64,000 nucleotides of DNA from the NCBI GenBank assembly GCA_030684555.1, contig JAUXVN010000039.1:1-64000 (forward strand), given 5' to 3'. The first letter of the stretch is position 1. The number at the start of each line of letters is the position of its first letter. The notes under the pieces were generated by a model. The model had not been told where the DNA came from. It saw nothing but the letters and a program-made list of their open reading frames with translations, and searched no databases. The DNA comes from Ignavibacteria bacterium. Lineage in GTDB: Bacteria > Bacteroidota > Ignavibacteria > Ignavibacteriales > Ignavibacteriaceae. The position numbers and the translations under genes were made by a program. This document shows positions 34,146 to 45,075 of the stretch, piece by piece.

Positions 34146-36401
34146 ATGAAAATCTCTAAGAATGAAGCTCTTGAGTATCACAGTCAGGGAAGAAAAGGAA
34201 AAATCGAAGTCATTCCGTCAAAACCCTGTCTAACTCAACGTGACCTCTCTTTAGCATACACTCCGGGCGTAGCAGATCCATGCCTCGAAATCGAAAAAGA
34301 TCCTTCACTTGCTTATGAATACACCGCAAAAGGGAATTTGGTTGCTGTAATTTCAAACGGTACTGCTGTTTTGGGATTAGGTAACATAGGTGCATTAGCA
34401 GGTAAACCTGTAATGGAAGGGAAAGGTGTATTATTTAAAAGATTTGCAGATATAGATGTTTTTGATATCGAACTTAATACAGAAGATAGTCAAGAAATTA
34501 TTCGTACATGTCAAATTCTTGAACCGACATTCGGCGGAATTAATTTAGAAGACATTAAAGCTCCGGAATGTTTTTACATAGAAGAAGAACTAAAACGCAC
34601 TATGAACATCCCGGTTTTTCATGATGATCAACATGGGACAGCAATTATAAGTGGTGCCGCATTGATTAACGCCTGTCATGTTGCCAATAAAAAACTTAAC
34701 GAGATTTTGATTGTTTTCAGCGGTGCGGGTGCATCAGCTATAGCATGTGCAAACTTATATTTGCTTCTCGGTGTCAAACGTGAAAATATTATGATGTGCG
34801 ATTCCTCAGGTGTTATTTATAAAGGTCGACCTAAAAACATGAATGAGTTCAAAGAAAAGTATGCTGTTGATACTGACAAAAGAACTATCACCGATGCTTT
34901 GAAGGGGGCAAATGTTTTCGTAGGGTTATCTTCAGGCGGTAAAGTATCTCAGGATATGATACGTTCTATGGCACCGAATCCTATTGTGTTCGCACTCGCT
35001 AATCCAAATCCCGAAATTTCTTACGATGATGCCAAAGCAGCAAGAGAAGATATTATAATTGCTACAGGCAGATCAGATTATCCGAATCAAGTTAATAACG
35101 TGTTAGGTTTCCCCTTTATTTTCAGAGGGGCACTTGATGTAAGAGCAAGCCAAATAAATGATGAAATGAAATTAGCTGCATCTCACGCTCTTGCAGAGTT
35201 AGCAAAAGAAGAAGTTCCAGATGCTGTTAAAAGAGCTTATGGCGGACTTGAATTGACGTTTGGTCGCGAGTATATTATCCCTAAACCATTTGACCCCCGA
35301 GTTTTAACATCAGTTGCTCCGGCTGTTGCTAAAGCCGCTATGGAAACTAAAGTTGCTAGAAAGGAAATAACTGACTGGGATGCATACAAAGAAGAACTTT
35401 TAGAACATCTTGGAATCTCACGTGAAGTTGTAAGAAGAACTGTTGAAAAAGCAAAAGGTAATCCGCGAAGAATAGTATTCCCCGAAGGAGAAGAATATAA
35501 AATATTAAAAGCAGCTCAACAGCTTGTTGATGATAATATTGCCTCACCAATACTTTTAGGTGACGAGGAAGTAATCAGAAAACAACTCGAAATTCATCAT
35601 ATAAGTCCTGATGGTTTGACTTTTGTCGATCCGTTTAAGGATTCAAAATTTAATTCTTACGTAGATGAGTTTTATAAACTTCGTCAACGTAGAGGAGTTT
35701 CAAGATTAGAAGCTAAAAATTTAATTAAACAACCAAATTACTTTGGCTCAATGATGGTTAGGATGGGGGATGCAGATGGATTAATATCAGGACTAACTTC
35801 CTTCTATCCTGAAACAATTCGACCAGCATTACAAATTGTTGAGCTTGCTGAAGGAGTTAACCGTGTTTCGGGTATGTACGTGGTTCACGTCAATAAAAAA
35901 GTATATTTCTTTGCCGATACTACGGTTAATGTAGATCCTACTGCCGAAGAACTTGTCGAAATTGCTTACTTATCCGCTCAGACGGTTAAACGTTTCAGCA
36001 TGGTTCCAAAGATTGCGTTGCTTTCATTTAGCAATTTCGGTAGTGCTCAATATCCTCAATCAATTAAGGTTAGAGAAGCGGTAGAGATGCTTAAAGTTAA
36101 ATATCCTGATTTAATGGTTGACGGAGAAATGCAAGCTGATACTGCAGTAGCTCCTGAAATAATTAACGAATATTTCTCATTCTCTGATCTAAAGGAACGC
36201 GCGAATGTATTGATCTTCCCAGATCTTAATTCCGGAAACATTGCTTATAAACTGTTATGGCGCATGGCTAATGCTGACGTAATCGGTCCTATTTTGATGG
36301 GGATGAGTAAACCGGTTCACGTTCTCCAAAAAGGAGCTGATATTAATGATATCGTTAACATGGCTGCAATGGCAGTTGTAGAAGCTAACGAAAACAAATA
36401 G
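34146..36401 (+). CDS. maeB: NADP-dependent malic enzyme with phosphotransacetylase-like domain
   Basis: A 751-residue bifunctional-length protein. Residues ~1-410 are malic enzyme ([60 protein letters not shown]). Residues ~430-751 resemble phosphate acetyltransferase ([40 protein letters not shown]), which in MaeB is regulatory. It decarboxylates malate to pyruvate with NADP. It is a single gene with an upstream AGGAG site and a downstream terminator. Confidence 0.95.
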   Translation: MKISKNEALEYHSQGRKGKIEVIPSKPCLTQRDLSLAYTPGVADPCLEIEKDPSLAYEYTAKGNLVAVISNGTAVLGLGNIGALAGKPVMEGKGVLFKRFADIDVFDIELNTEDSQEIIRTCQILEPTFGGINLEDIKAPECFYIEEELKRTMNIPVFHDDQHGTAIISGAALINACHVANKKLNEILIVFSGAGASAIACANLYLLLGVKRENIMMCDSSGVIYKGRPKNMNEFKEKYAVDTDKRTITDALKGANVFVGLSSGGKVSQDMIRSMAPNPIVFALANPNPEISYDDAKAAREDIIIATGRSDYPNQVNNVLGFPFIFRGALDVRASQINDEMKLAASHALAELAKEEVPDAVKRAYGGLELTFGREYIIPKPFDPRVLTSVAPAVAKAAMETKVARKEITDWDAYKEELLEHLGISREVVRRTVEKAKGNPRRIVFPEGEEYKILKAAQQLVDDNIASPILLGDEEVIRKQLEIHHISPDGLTFVDPFKDSKFNSYVDEFYKLRQRRGVSRLEAKNLIKQPNYFGSMMVRMGDADGLISGLTSFYPETIRPALQIVELAEGVNRVSGMYVVHVNKKVYFFADTTVNVDPTAEELVEIAYLSAQTVKRFSMVPKIALLSFSNFGSAQYPQSIKVREAVEMLKVKYPDLMVDGEMQADTAVAPEIINEYFSFSDLKERANVLIFPDLNSGNIAYKLLWRMANADVIGPILMGMSKPVHVLQKGADINDIVNMAAMAVVEANENK

Positions 36402-36416
36402 TTAATTTTAACTGTG

Positions 36417-36451
36417 AAGGCTGCCGTGGTTATTATCATGACAGCCTTTTC
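36417..36451 (+). terminator. Terminator after maeB
   Basis: Inverted repeat AAGGCTG / CAGCCTT with a partly paired loop, followed by TTTTCTATTTT. Confidence 0.75.
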
Positions 36452-36460
36452 TATTTTAAA

Positions 36461-37450
36461 TTAATTGAACGATAACCTCAGCGTTTCGGAGAGTGTTTTA
36501 AATTCATCGGAATTTATAAATACTTCATTAAAAATCTCTGTGATGTTTTCTCTATTTATTTTCTTGAAATCACTCTGACGCGGTGTAATGCAAACTCCTC
36601 CTATATCAACAGCAGCGGGACTTAATAAAATCTGTTTCTCACCTTGCTCAAAAAAATGTGAAGGTCTATGCTTTTCTCTAAGAAATATTACAACTCTCCA
36701 ACGAAGTTCACTCAAATCATACGATGAAAGAATATTCATCATCGGTTCTTCTTTAGTCTTTTTGAAATCTTTATAGAGATTTAGAAACTTCTTAAATGAA
36801 GCTGCAATATTGGTCTTATCACTTCCTTCAATAGAGAGAAATTTTCTCAACCCATCATCAATTGTTGTAATTTCAATTTCATTAGTGTGTAAAATTCGAG
36901 TACCATATTTTTCTTTTATTACCGAAAAGTCAGTATCCATGGTAATAAAACCTTTTTCCCCGGCTTGAAAATGAAGATGATCGGGAGCAGAAGCGCCGCA
37001 TTTTGGACCATTATAAAAAACCATGTACCTTTCACCTAAATCTTTACTGAACTCAAGCAAAGTTTCAAATGAAGTCTCTATCTGTTGAGGTTGATGAAGT
37101 AACGAAGGCAAGGTAAAATGTTCATTAAATATCGGGAAGGGATTTACAAGGATTTGAAAATCATTATTATATTTTATTCCATTTTGAGGAGTTGGGAGGT
37201 TATCGATGCAAAGAAAACATTTTCTTTCTTTGATTGAAGTTGAATCTACTTTTGCCGATGTCGAAACTATTCTTCCAGGATTACATTGCACCTTAATTGT
37301 ATAACCATCAAAATGAAATTCTTTAACTTCAACTGTGGATAATGTTCGATAGCCTGATTGGCACATCTCCCAATCTTTAATCTGATTCCTTAACAATTCC
37401 TTAGCGGCTTCGGAGAAGGAAATATTTCTATCTTTTTCAAAAAGTCCCAA
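36461..37450 (-). CDS. DUF4922 protein, HIT/GalT-like nucleotidyltransferase fold
   Basis: A 329-residue protein matching DUF4922. It has the HIT-like catalytic segment SAPDHLHFQAGEKGF and a CFLC cysteine pair. Relatives include GDP-hexose phosphorylases and ATP adenylyltransferases, so a sugar-nucleotide phosphorylase or transferase activity is plausible but unproven. The start is TTG with a GAGG site upstream. It lies downstream of a family 2 glycosyltransferase gene on the same strand, though a terminator separates them. Confidence 0.8.
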   Translation of the reverse strand: MGLFEKDRNISFSEAAKELLRNQIKDWEMCQSGYRTLSTVEVKEFHFDGYTIKVQCNPGRIVSTSAKVDSTSIKERKCFLCIDNLPTPQNGIKYNNDFQILVNPFPIFNEHFTLPSLLHQPQQIETSFETLLEFSKDLGERYMVFYNGPKCGASAPDHLHFQAGEKGFITMDTDFSVIKEKYGTRILHTNEIEITTIDDGLRKFLSIEGSDKTNIAASFKKFLNLYKDFKKTKEEPMMNILSSYDLSELRWRVVIFLREKHRPSHFFEQGEKQILLSPAAVDIGGVCITPRQSDFKKINRENITEIFNEVFINSDEFKTLSETLRLSFN

Positions 37451-37470
37451 TTGTTAATCCTCGTAATAGT

Positions 37471-37501
37471 AAAAAAAATACCCGTATTAATACGGGTATT
37501 T
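37471..37501 (-). terminator. Terminator after the family 2 glycosyltransferase
   Basis: A 26 bp perfect palindrome centred on TTAA (37476-37501) with arms AAATACCCGTA. On the minus strand it is followed by a run of T, so it ends the glycosyltransferase transcript before the DUF4922 gene. Confidence 0.88.
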
Positions 37502-37513
37502 AAAATTGATATT

Positions 37514-38974
37514 TTATTTATTCATCCGTAAACGAGATGTCAACTCAATTGTTCTTACTTTATCTTTATAAAAATTATGATTGTTCTGTTGAACAATATT
37601 AAGCGATGCATCTGAATTCCCTTCCCAACGTCTGCAGAAATAAACCGGTTCGTATATTCTTCCGATTTGGTATTCTCGAGAGATAGCAAGTCCAACAGCA
37701 TAATCTTCACCATAAGAGACATTAGGAATTTTAATACTGCGTAAAACCGGAGTATAAAAAGCACGTGGAGCGCCTAAACCGTTGATTCTTAAAGCATTAT
37801 TACGCCCATTTTCAGGTGTCCATTCTTTATGATCGATAACACCGGGAGGTATCTCCTCAAGTTTAAAGTTAGTCATTTGATATGAACCGATAACCATAGC
37901 ACACTTTTCGGAATAAAAAGCATCAACAATTTTTTGTAACGTGTTTTCGGAATTGTACATATCATCGCTGTCAAGTTGGACTGCAAATTTTCCACATTTG
38001 GGATGATGAACTGCTTCGTTCCAACAGCCGCCAATACCAAGATCTTTTCTTTCAGGGATTAAATGAATTAATCTTTCATCTTTTGAAGCGAATTCCTTAA
38101 TTATTTCTGAAGTCCCGTCATCGCTATAATTATCAACTACTATCAAGTTAAATTTAAAATTCGGTTTCTGTTTTAAGACCGAACTAATAGCGTCGGTAAT
38201 AGTGCTTACACGATTCTTTATAGGAATAATTACTGAAGCTTCAAACTCAAATTCGTTTTCATTAAAATTAACATCTTTAAAAGTGGGTGGAAGATAAGCC
38301 CCAATTGATTTCAGATGTTCTGTGCAGGCAAGTTCCATTTCGATTTGAACAGAACGATTTCTTGGGTCAACATAATCAAATAGTTTTTCGCCAGATTTGC
38401 GTGTGTCAGTTTCTACAGTTGAGTAAAGAAATTCACCAACTCGAAATAATGGAAATTTTTGCGAAACTTTTAATCTCAAATCATAAAGTCCGGCAAAATT
38501 ATATTTACCGTTTGGTTTTGAAGCAGCATAATCAAGCGCTTCTTTACTAAAAAGAAGAAGGAAACCAAAATTAAAATCGTCACGTAAAGCACCAGATTGA
38601 TATTCAATAACAGGATGATTAGTTCTAACATCCTCTTTAATTTCATAATAGTCAGAATAAGTTAAGCCCCCTCCTGTATCCGATGCTATCTGCATCATTC
38701 TTTCTAAACCAAACTGTCCGATTTCGATTTTTGTGTCCTGTTTAAGAAGAAGTGCAAATTCTGTATCCGTTTTTTCTATTATTGTTGAGATTGCTTCACT
38801 TGAAAAAGTAGATTCAGAATAAACCATTTCGCAATTCTCAATCTTTGGAAGATTTTTTTGCGATATTATTAAATAAATTTTTTCTACGCACTTTGTGGCT
38901 AATAAATTCTCAATAGTTTCTTTTGTGTGCTCTAATCCGTTATATGGTAAAAAAGCTGTTATTTTCTTAGACAT
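37514..38974 (-). CDS. Glycosyltransferase family 2 with degenerate N-terminal half
   Basis: A 486-residue protein of two GT-A halves. The N-terminal half ([20 protein letters not shown]; no DxD seen) looks like a decayed glycosyltransferase. The C-terminal half has [38 protein letters not shown] and the metal-binding QLDSDDMYN, so it should be active. Acceptor and donor are unknown. It lies next to a DUF4922 gene, suggesting linked sugar-nucleotide chemistry. Confidence 0.88.
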   Translation of the reverse strand: MSKKITAFLPYNGLEHTKETIENLLATKCVEKIYLIISQKNLPKIENCEMVYSESTFSSEAISTIIEKTDTEFALLLKQDTKIEIGQFGLERMMQIASDTGGGLTYSDYYEIKEDVRTNHPVIEYQSGALRDDFNFGFLLLFSKEALDYAASKPNGKYNFAGLYDLRLKVSQKFPLFRVGEFLYSTVETDTRKSGEKLFDYVDPRNRSVQIEMELACTEHLKSIGAYLPPTFKDVNFNENEFEFEASVIIPIKNRVSTITDAISSVLKQKPNFKFNLIVVDNYSDDGTSEIIKEFASKDERLIHLIPERKDLGIGGCWNEAVHHPKCGKFAVQLDSDDMYNSENTLQKIVDAFYSEKCAMVIGSYQMTNFKLEEIPPGVIDHKEWTPENGRNNALRINGLGAPRAFYTPVLRSIKIPNVSYGEDYAVGLAISREYQIGRIYEPVYFCRRWEGNSDASLNIVQQNNHNFYKDKVRTIELTSRLRMNK

Positions 38975-39122
38975 TACTGCTCCGTTTCAAATGTTAAATG
39001 CCGGAAATTTTCTTGAAGATGAAAATTAACCTGACAGATTAATGTTTTTTTCTAATTAAGATTTATCGTTAAATTGAAATTCAAATTTAGCAAATGTATC
39101 ACTAATTCTAAAGTTTAAGATT

Positions 39123-39485
39123 ATGCAGCAAATAGTTACTTATTTAGCAATCGGATTGGCAGCCGGAATGCTTAGCGGTTTTTTAGGCATTGGCGGCGGA
39201 TTATTAATAGTTCCGGCATTGGTTCTATTAGTCGGATTTTCTCAACATCAGGCACAGGGAACCTCACTTGCCCTTTTATCTTTTCCTATTGGTCTCGTTG
39301 CTCTGATAAATTATCATAAAGCGGGAATGGTAAATTATAAAGCCGCAATTTTTATGTTAATCACATTCCTCATAGGTAGTTATTTCGCCTCAAAAGTAGC
39401 TGTTACATTACCGGAAACAATTGTTAAAAAAGTTTTTGCTGTTCTTCTACTTGCATATTCTATTAAGCTGTTTACGGATAAATAA
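39123..39485 (+). CDS. TauE/SafE-family transporter, half-length
   Basis: A 120-residue membrane protein with four helices and the family hallmark LSGFLGIGGGLLIVPALVLL followed by HQAQGTSLALL. Full-length TauE/SafE proteins have eight helices; this is one repeat and would need to dimerise. The family exports sulfite, sulfonates or similar anions. It is 12 bp upstream of the TPR gene. Confidence 0.88.
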   Translation: MQQIVTYLAIGLAAGMLSGFLGIGGGLLIVPALVLLVGFSQHQAQGTSLALLSFPIGLVALINYHKAGMVNYKAAIFMLITFLIGSYFASKVAVTLPETIVKKVFAVLLLAYSIKLFTDK

Positions 39486-39497
39486 GAACTATTCTAA

Positions 39498-41339
39498 ATG
39501 AATATAAAATTTTACATATTCTTCATTTTACTTATTCCAACTCTATTAGCTCAGCAAGCCAATCTTCAAAATAAATTTATGCTTGCTCAAAGTTATGAAC
39601 AGATGGGGGAACTTGAACGTGCAACTGAAGTTTATGAAGAAGTTTATAAAACTCAGCCGGAAAACTATCAATTCTTTTTTGCACTTAATAGAATTTATAT
39701 TCAGATTAAAGAATATGATAAATCAATTCAAATTACTGAGGCGAGATTAAAATCTCAACCAAACGATTATAATTTAGTTGGAATGCTCGGTGTTACCCTT
39801 TATCTAAAAGGGGAAGAGAAAAAAACTTATGAACTTTGGGATAAACTTCTGGAGCAGGCAGGAGGTAATCAAAATGTTTATAGAATCCTCTCAAACTATG
39901 CAATAGAATTAAGAACTTTTGACAAGGCAATTGAAATTTTAGTAAAAGGAAAAAACGCTTCTCCAAACAAGACCATCTACTCTTACGATTTAGCAAACTT
40001 ATACTCACTTCGTATGCAGTATGCTGAAGCAATAAATGAATATTGCTTATTGATTGATACTGATCCGAATCAGATTAAGCAAATAGAGGGAAGAATTTAC
40101 CCGCTTCTTGCACGCCCCGAAGCGCTGCCGATAATTATTGAAACACTTGAAAAAAAGAACCCGCATATTAATACGAATTATGCCCCGTTACTTATTAATG
40201 CTTATCTCGAAAATCTTTCTTTTGAAAAAGCATTAAATCTTAACTTTGAGCTGGATAGAAAACTAAATAAAAACGGCACAGAAGTATTCAGTCTTGCTCA
40301 AAGATTATATTCACTAAAGGAATATTCATTTGCTTCAACTGCATTTGAATATTTATTGAATAACTATCCGTCATCGGCTTATGTATCGCAGATAAAACTC
40401 GGTTTTGCTAAAACATTTGAGGCTTCATTAGAGGAGAAAATTCAAAGTAGTTTGGCTTTGTGGAAACCTTATAATATGCCTAAAGTATTGCTTAAAGCCG
40501 ATTATGAAAAAAGTATTGATGCATATAAAGAAATAATAAAAAGTTATCCAAATTCTGAAGTCGCTGTTGAAGCATATTACAGAATCGGCGTTATCTATGA
40601 AAAACGACTATTGCAAATTGATAAGGCAAAAGAATCATATAACTTTATTGCGCAAAACTATAAAATGTCAAATCTCTATTCAATTTCATGTGAAGCTATC
40701 TCAAGGATAGCACTTCTTCAAAATGAAATGGATATTGCAAAAGAATATCTTGATGTTATTTTAGCTTTCCCAAGAAGTCAGCCTGTTGAGAAGAATCTTG
40801 CGAAATTTAGGAAAGCGGAACTTCTATATTTTTCCGGTGATTTTGAAGAATCACGCTCATTGGTTAATGAAGTAGTGAGCTTCTTTAAAGATAATATAGC
40901 AAATGATGCCCTTGAACTCTCAATATTGTTAAATACATCAATTAATGATTCATTGTTGTTAACAAGATTTGCAGTAGCTGAATTATTCATTTTCAAAAAA
41001 AAGTTTTCAGATGCAATTGTGATTTTAGAAGAAATCGAAACAAACGAACAAGCAATCTTTTTAAGTAATTATGCGTCTATTACTAAAATGGAATGTGAAA
41101 TAGCACTCGATAATTTCCCAACAGCATTAAAAATTGGTGAAAAAATCGTATCTAAAGAAAATTTAAACCTTTTTGGTGATAAAGCGTTATTTTTGTCTGC
41201 ACAAATTTATCAATTTGGGATTGGCTCGGATAAAAACGCAATTGAACTTTATGAACAATTATTAGCTAAATACCCAAATTCGCTTTATCTCGATAAAGCT
41301 CGAGAAGAAATTAATCATTTAAGAAAAAAAGTAAGTTAG
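39498..41339 (+). CDS. Exported TPR-repeat protein
   Basis: A 613-residue protein with a signal peptide ([19 protein letters not shown]) and many tetratricopeptide repeats throughout (for example [40 protein letters not shown]). It probably acts as a periplasmic or outer-membrane-associated scaffold. The role is not readable. It is followed by clpX after 7 bp. Confidence 0.9.
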   Translation: MNIKFYIFFILLIPTLLAQQANLQNKFMLAQSYEQMGELERATEVYEEVYKTQPENYQFFFALNRIYIQIKEYDKSIQITEARLKSQPNDYNLVGMLGVTLYLKGEEKKTYELWDKLLEQAGGNQNVYRILSNYAIELRTFDKAIEILVKGKNASPNKTIYSYDLANLYSLRMQYAEAINEYCLLIDTDPNQIKQIEGRIYPLLARPEALPIIIETLEKKNPHINTNYAPLLINAYLENLSFEKALNLNFELDRKLNKNGTEVFSLAQRLYSLKEYSFASTAFEYLLNNYPSSAYVSQIKLGFAKTFEASLEEKIQSSLALWKPYNMPKVLLKADYEKSIDAYKEIIKSYPNSEVAVEAYYRIGVIYEKRLLQIDKAKESYNFIAQNYKMSNLYSISCEAISRIALLQNEMDIAKEYLDVILAFPRSQPVEKNLAKFRKAELLYFSGDFEESRSLVNEVVSFFKDNIANDALELSILLNTSINDSLLLTRFAVAELFIFKKKFSDAIVILEEIETNEQAIFLSNYASITKMECEIALDNFPTALKIGEKIVSKENLNLFGDKALFLSAQIYQFGIGSDKNAIELYEQLLAKYPNSLYLDKAREEINHLRKKVS

Positions 41340-41346
41340 ATTATTT

Positions 41347-42603
41347 ATGGCAAAAAAAAGCAACAGCAGAATAGTTAGATGTTCTTTCTGCGGTAAAGAC
41401 GGTAGTGAAGTCGGAAGTTTAATAGCAGGACCCGATGTTTATATTTGTGATATGTGTATAGGAAGCAGCGTTGATATACTTCGTAACAACCTTGCAGCAT
41501 ACAATGGCAATAAACCTAAAAAATCACACGACCTTTCACCCGATGTTATCAAGAAAACTCTTGATGAGCATGTAATAGGACAGGAACGGGCAAAAAAAGT
41601 TTTGTCAGTTGCTGTCTATAATCACTATAAAAGAATTAATACTAAAACAAATTTTATTGAACTTGATGATGTTGAAATTGAGAAGAGTAATATTCTTCTA
41701 ATCGGTTCAACAGGAGTCGGTAAAACTTTACTCGCACAAACACTCTCTAAAATTTTGGATGTTCCGTTCGCAATAGCTGATGCAACTACAATAACAGAAG
41801 CCGGTTATGTAGGTGATGACGTTGAAACTGTTCTTGTTCATTTGCTGCAAGCCTCAGATTATAATGTTGAACGTGCACAGCGTGGAATAGTTTACATTGA
41901 TGAAATTGATAAAATTGCCCGCAAAAGTGATGGCGCATCAATAACGCGTGATGTTTCGGGTGAAGGTGTTCAGCAGGCGTTGTTGAAAATCCTTGAAGGA
42001 ACTGTCGCAGGTGTTCCACCAAAAGGGGGAAGAAAACATCCCGAACAAAACTTGATTAACGTCAATACTAAAAATATTTTATTCATTGTAGGCGGCGCTT
42101 TCGAAGGAATAGAAAAAATTATTGCTTCAAGAATCAATATGAGTAAAATGGGTTTTGGTGCTGATTTAAGTGTTCAACACCACTATACTGATGATGAACT
42201 TATTTCGATGGTGCAGCCTGAAGATTTATTAAGATTTGGTTTAATCCCCGAATTGATAGGTCGAATTCCGGTATTTGCTCCACTTCATTCTTTAAGTGAA
42301 GAAGCTCTTAAGAATATCCTTACAAAACCGAAAAACGCAATCATTAAACAATATAAGAAATTGTTTTCTATGGAAGGGGTTAAACTTGAGTTTGATCCAT
42401 TTGCGTTAGATGCGGTTGTAAAAAAAGCAATGGCAAGAAAAACCGGCGCCCGTGCACTCCGCTCTATTATTGAAGATTTTATGATTGATGTTATGTATGA
42501 CCTTCCATCAAAAACAAATGTAGATAAGTGTATTATAACAAGAGATGTTGTAGAGGAAAGAGCCGATCCGATTTATATTGAATCAGATCGAAAATCGGCA
42601 TAG
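41347..42603 (+). CDS. clpX: ClpX, ATP-dependent unfoldase of the ClpXP protease
   Basis: A 418-residue AAA+ protein. The N-terminal C4 zinc finger reads [14 protein letters not shown] and CDMC. Walker A is [12 protein letters not shown], the Walker B region is [11 protein letters not shown], the pore region is GYVGDDVE, and sensor 2 is [10 protein letters not shown]. The ClpP-docking IGF-like loop region is present (MGFGADLS). No clpP gene is in the window. Start and length are typical. Confidence 0.96.
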   Translation: MAKKSNSRIVRCSFCGKDGSEVGSLIAGPDVYICDMCIGSSVDILRNNLAAYNGNKPKKSHDLSPDVIKKTLDEHVIGQERAKKVLSVAVYNHYKRINTKTNFIELDDVEIEKSNILLIGSTGVGKTLLAQTLSKILDVPFAIADATTITEAGYVGDDVETVLVHLLQASDYNVERAQRGIVYIDEIDKIARKSDGASITRDVSGEGVQQALLKILEGTVAGVPPKGGRKHPEQNLINVNTKNILFIVGGAFEGIEKIIASRINMSKMGFGADLSVQHHYTDDELISMVQPEDLLRFGLIPELIGRIPVFAPLHSLSEEALKNILTKPKNAIIKQYKKLFSMEGVKLEFDPFALDAVVKKAMARKTGARALRSIIEDFMIDVMYDLPSKTNVDKCIITRDVVEERADPIYIESDRKSA

Positions 42604-42639
42604 CTTTGATAAAATTTTTATGTAGAATTTATCAAGTTT

Positions 42640-43905
42640 ATGAATAATAGAATTTTTTTGTTTTTGCTGTTTGTATCATTTCTAACTATACAATTAGTGG
42701 CACAAGATAAAATCCTAATTCCAATGGATTTGCGACAGACCGATCACCTAAAAGCATACGGAATAACTTTTCACGCACTCGAGAATGGTTTGAAAGCTGA
42801 TTGGCTTTTAAATTATCGGGGTGGTTCCTTTATGATTGATTATTCTAATCAGGTTTTATCTGAGTGTAGGATTGAAGGTGTTTTCTTTCAGGAACTTTCA
42901 GCATCTCAATCAGCAGATATTTATTCGTTTGTGCAAAGTGAAGATCAGAATATGGAACTGATGCGGTTGGAGAAAGCCCCCAAAGTTGCAGTCTTTGTCC
43001 CACCGGGATTTCAACCCTGGGATGACGCTGTAACCCTTGCTTTAGAGTATTCAAAAATCCCTTACGAAAAAGTTTTTAATGAAGAAATCCTTCGAGGTGA
43101 TCTCGAAAAATATGATTGGCTTCACCTTCACCATGAAGACTTTACCGGGCAGTATGGTAAATTTTACGCAAGTTTTAGTAATGCTCAATGGTATATCGAC
43201 CAACAAATACGATATGAAAATGAAGCAAAAAAACTTGGATTCAAAAAAGTATCGGAGATGATGCGGGCAGTTTCTTTAACAATAAAAAAATTTATAGGGC
43301 AGGGAGGATTCATGTTTGCGATGTGTTCGGCAACAGATTCCTATGATATTGCTCTTGCTGCGCATCAAGTAGATATTTGCGATAGAATGTATGATGGTGA
43401 TTCTCCCGATCCACAAGCGCAAAGTAAACTTGATTATACAAATACACTTGCGTTCGATAAGTTTAATCTGGAGAATAATCCCTTTGTTTATGAATATAGC
43501 GATATTGATATTCAGCCTACAGAAATATTGAATCAGGAAAATGATTACTTTACCCTTTTCGAATTTTCAGCAAAATATGACCCCGTGCCGACAATGCTTA
43601 CACAAAACCATGCAAATGTAATTCGTGGTTTTATGGGACAAACAACAATGTTCAGAAAAGAATTAATTAAAAGTTCTGTAATTATTATGGGTGAACGTCA
43701 AGGGATAAATCAGGTGAAATATATTCACGGAAATTTTGGACGCGGTACTTTTACTTTTTACGGTGGTCATGATCCTGAAGATTATCAACACGCAGTTGGT
43801 GATCCACCTACGGAATTAACGCTCTACAAAAACTCTCCGGGTTACAGATTAATTCTTAATAATGTCCTCTTCCCGGCGGCTAAGAAGAAAAAACAAAAAA
43901 CGTAG
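42640..43905 (+). CDS. Exported protein of the so-called asparagine synthetase B family
   Basis: A 421-residue protein with a signal peptide (FLFLLFVSFLTIQLVAQDK). Homologues in Bacteroidota are routinely labelled asparagine synthetase B, but the sequence lacks the N-terminal Cys and PP-loop motifs of AsnB. It contains a class I amidotransferase-like layout (KVAVFVPPGFQPWDDAVTLA, GGFMFAMCSATDSYDIALAA, FTFYGGHDPEDYQHA) with a Cys in the elbow position. It may be a secreted or periplasmic hydrolase; true activity is unknown. Confidence 0.75.
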   Translation: MNNRIFLFLLFVSFLTIQLVAQDKILIPMDLRQTDHLKAYGITFHALENGLKADWLLNYRGGSFMIDYSNQVLSECRIEGVFFQELSASQSADIYSFVQSEDQNMELMRLEKAPKVAVFVPPGFQPWDDAVTLALEYSKIPYEKVFNEEILRGDLEKYDWLHLHHEDFTGQYGKFYASFSNAQWYIDQQIRYENEAKKLGFKKVSEMMRAVSLTIKKFIGQGGFMFAMCSATDSYDIALAAHQVDICDRMYDGDSPDPQAQSKLDYTNTLAFDKFNLENNPFVYEYSDIDIQPTEILNQENDYFTLFEFSAKYDPVPTMLTQNHANVIRGFMGQTTMFRKELIKSSVIIMGERQGINQVKYIHGNFGRGTFTFYGGHDPEDYQHAVGDPPTELTLYKNSPGYRLILNNVLFPAAKKKKQKT

Positions 43906-43906
43906 A

Positions 43907-44488
43907 TTATCTGTTAAGTAACGAAAGTGCTCTTCGAATTAAATCTTCAATAGTAATTTTACTATCGGCGGTTAGCAAATCACGCGTAATTTTTTCTGCG
44001 GTTTTCAGATTATAACCTAAAGTTGTTAGTGCTGCAATTGCTTCACCCCGAATACTGCTCGAAATACTTCCACTTTCAATTCCGGATAATGAATCAACTT
44101 TACTGCGTAATTCAACAACCAATCTTTCGGCTGTTTTTCTTCCTATGCCCGGGACAGCAACAATTCGTGTAATATCAGAAGATTGTATTGCCTGGCGAAG
44201 TTCATCTACTTGAATTCCTGAGAGAATACTTTGAGCTAATTTGGGACCGATTCCATTTACACTAATTAAAAGTTCAAACATCTCTTTTTCATTTTCAGAA
44301 AAGAAACCAAATAGAGTGATTGCATCTTCACGTACACTTGTGTAGATGAAAAGAGAGACTTCCTTTAAATCAGTAATTTTTTCAAATGTTGTTATCGAAA
44401 TGTTAACTAAATAGCCTACACCATTTACATCGATAATAATCTTAGTCGGTTTTGCAGATAATAATTTACCTGATAAATAACCAATCAT
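43907..44488 (-). CDS. ruvA: Holliday junction branch-migration protein RuvA
   Basis: A 193-residue protein. The start at 44488 (MIGYLSGKLL) is chosen over a longer in-frame ATG because it gives the conserved RuvA N-terminus and an ATGA overlap with ruvC. It has an OB-fold, the paired helix-hairpin-helix motifs (LLISVNGIGPKLAQSILSG, IVAVPGIGRKTAERLVVEL) and a C-terminal RuvB-binding helical domain. It recognises four-way junctions. ruvB is not adjacent. Confidence 0.95.
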   Translation of the reverse strand: MIGYLSGKLLSAKPTKIIIDVNGVGYLVNISITTFEKITDLKEVSLFIYTSVREDAITLFGFFSENEKEMFELLISVNGIGPKLAQSILSGIQVDELRQAIQSSDITRIVAVPGIGRKTAERLVVELRSKVDSLSGIESGSISSSIRGEAIAALTTLGYNLKTAEKITRDLLTADSKITIEDLIRRALSLLNR

Positions 44489-45021
44489 CCTATAATCCTT
44501 TCGGGAAATGCTTCTACAAATGATTTCCAACTGACATTTTTTTGTGCAACCGATTTAAATCTGAATGCATGACACAAAGCTATTGCGAGAGCATCTGTCT
44601 CATCAAATTTTTTTTTATCTGTCTGAATTTTTAGAAAAGAAGAAACCATATACTGAATTTGTTCTTTTGATGCGGCTCCGGTTCCAACAACAGCCTTTTT
44701 TACCTCGCGTGGCGAGTATTCGGTAATATGTAAATCACTGTGAACAGCTGCAAGTAATGCAACTCCACGTGCGTAACCAATTTTCATAGCGGACTGAATA
44801 TTCTTACCATAAAAAGCAGTCTCAATTGCAAATTCATTAGGTGAATAATCTTGAATCAACTCTTCAATTTTATCGTAAATTATTTTGAGTTTTTGAGGAA
44901 GTTCTTTTTCTTTTGTAAGATTAATTACGCCGGAATTGATATAGAGGGGGGTGGTTTTTTTTAATTCGATAATTCCATAACCACAAAAAAGAGTTCCCGG
45001 ATCTACTCCTAAAATAATCAC
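44485..45021 (-). CDS. ruvC: Crossover junction endonuclease RuvC
   Basis: A 178-residue resolvase of RNase H fold. The acidic catalytic motifs are visible: ILGVDPGTLFCGYG (Asp7), EFAIETAFYGKN (Glu) and KKFDETDALAIALCH (Asp pair). The start is GTG. Its stop overlaps the ruvA start by 4 bases, so the two are translationally coupled. It resolves Holliday junctions bound by RuvAB. Confidence 0.95.
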   Translation of the reverse strand: MIILGVDPGTLFCGYGIIELKKTTPLYINSGVINLTKEKELPQKLKIIYDKIEELIQDYSPNEFAIETAFYGKNIQSAMKIGYARGVALLAAVHSDLHITEYSPREVKKAVVGTGAASKEQIQYMVSSFLKIQTDKKKFDETDALAIALCHAFRFKSVAQKNVSWKSFVEAFPERIIG

Positions 45022-45075
45022 TTAGTTAAACTTCCTAATCAATAAGAAAAAAATAATTTCTCAAATTTATAAAGA

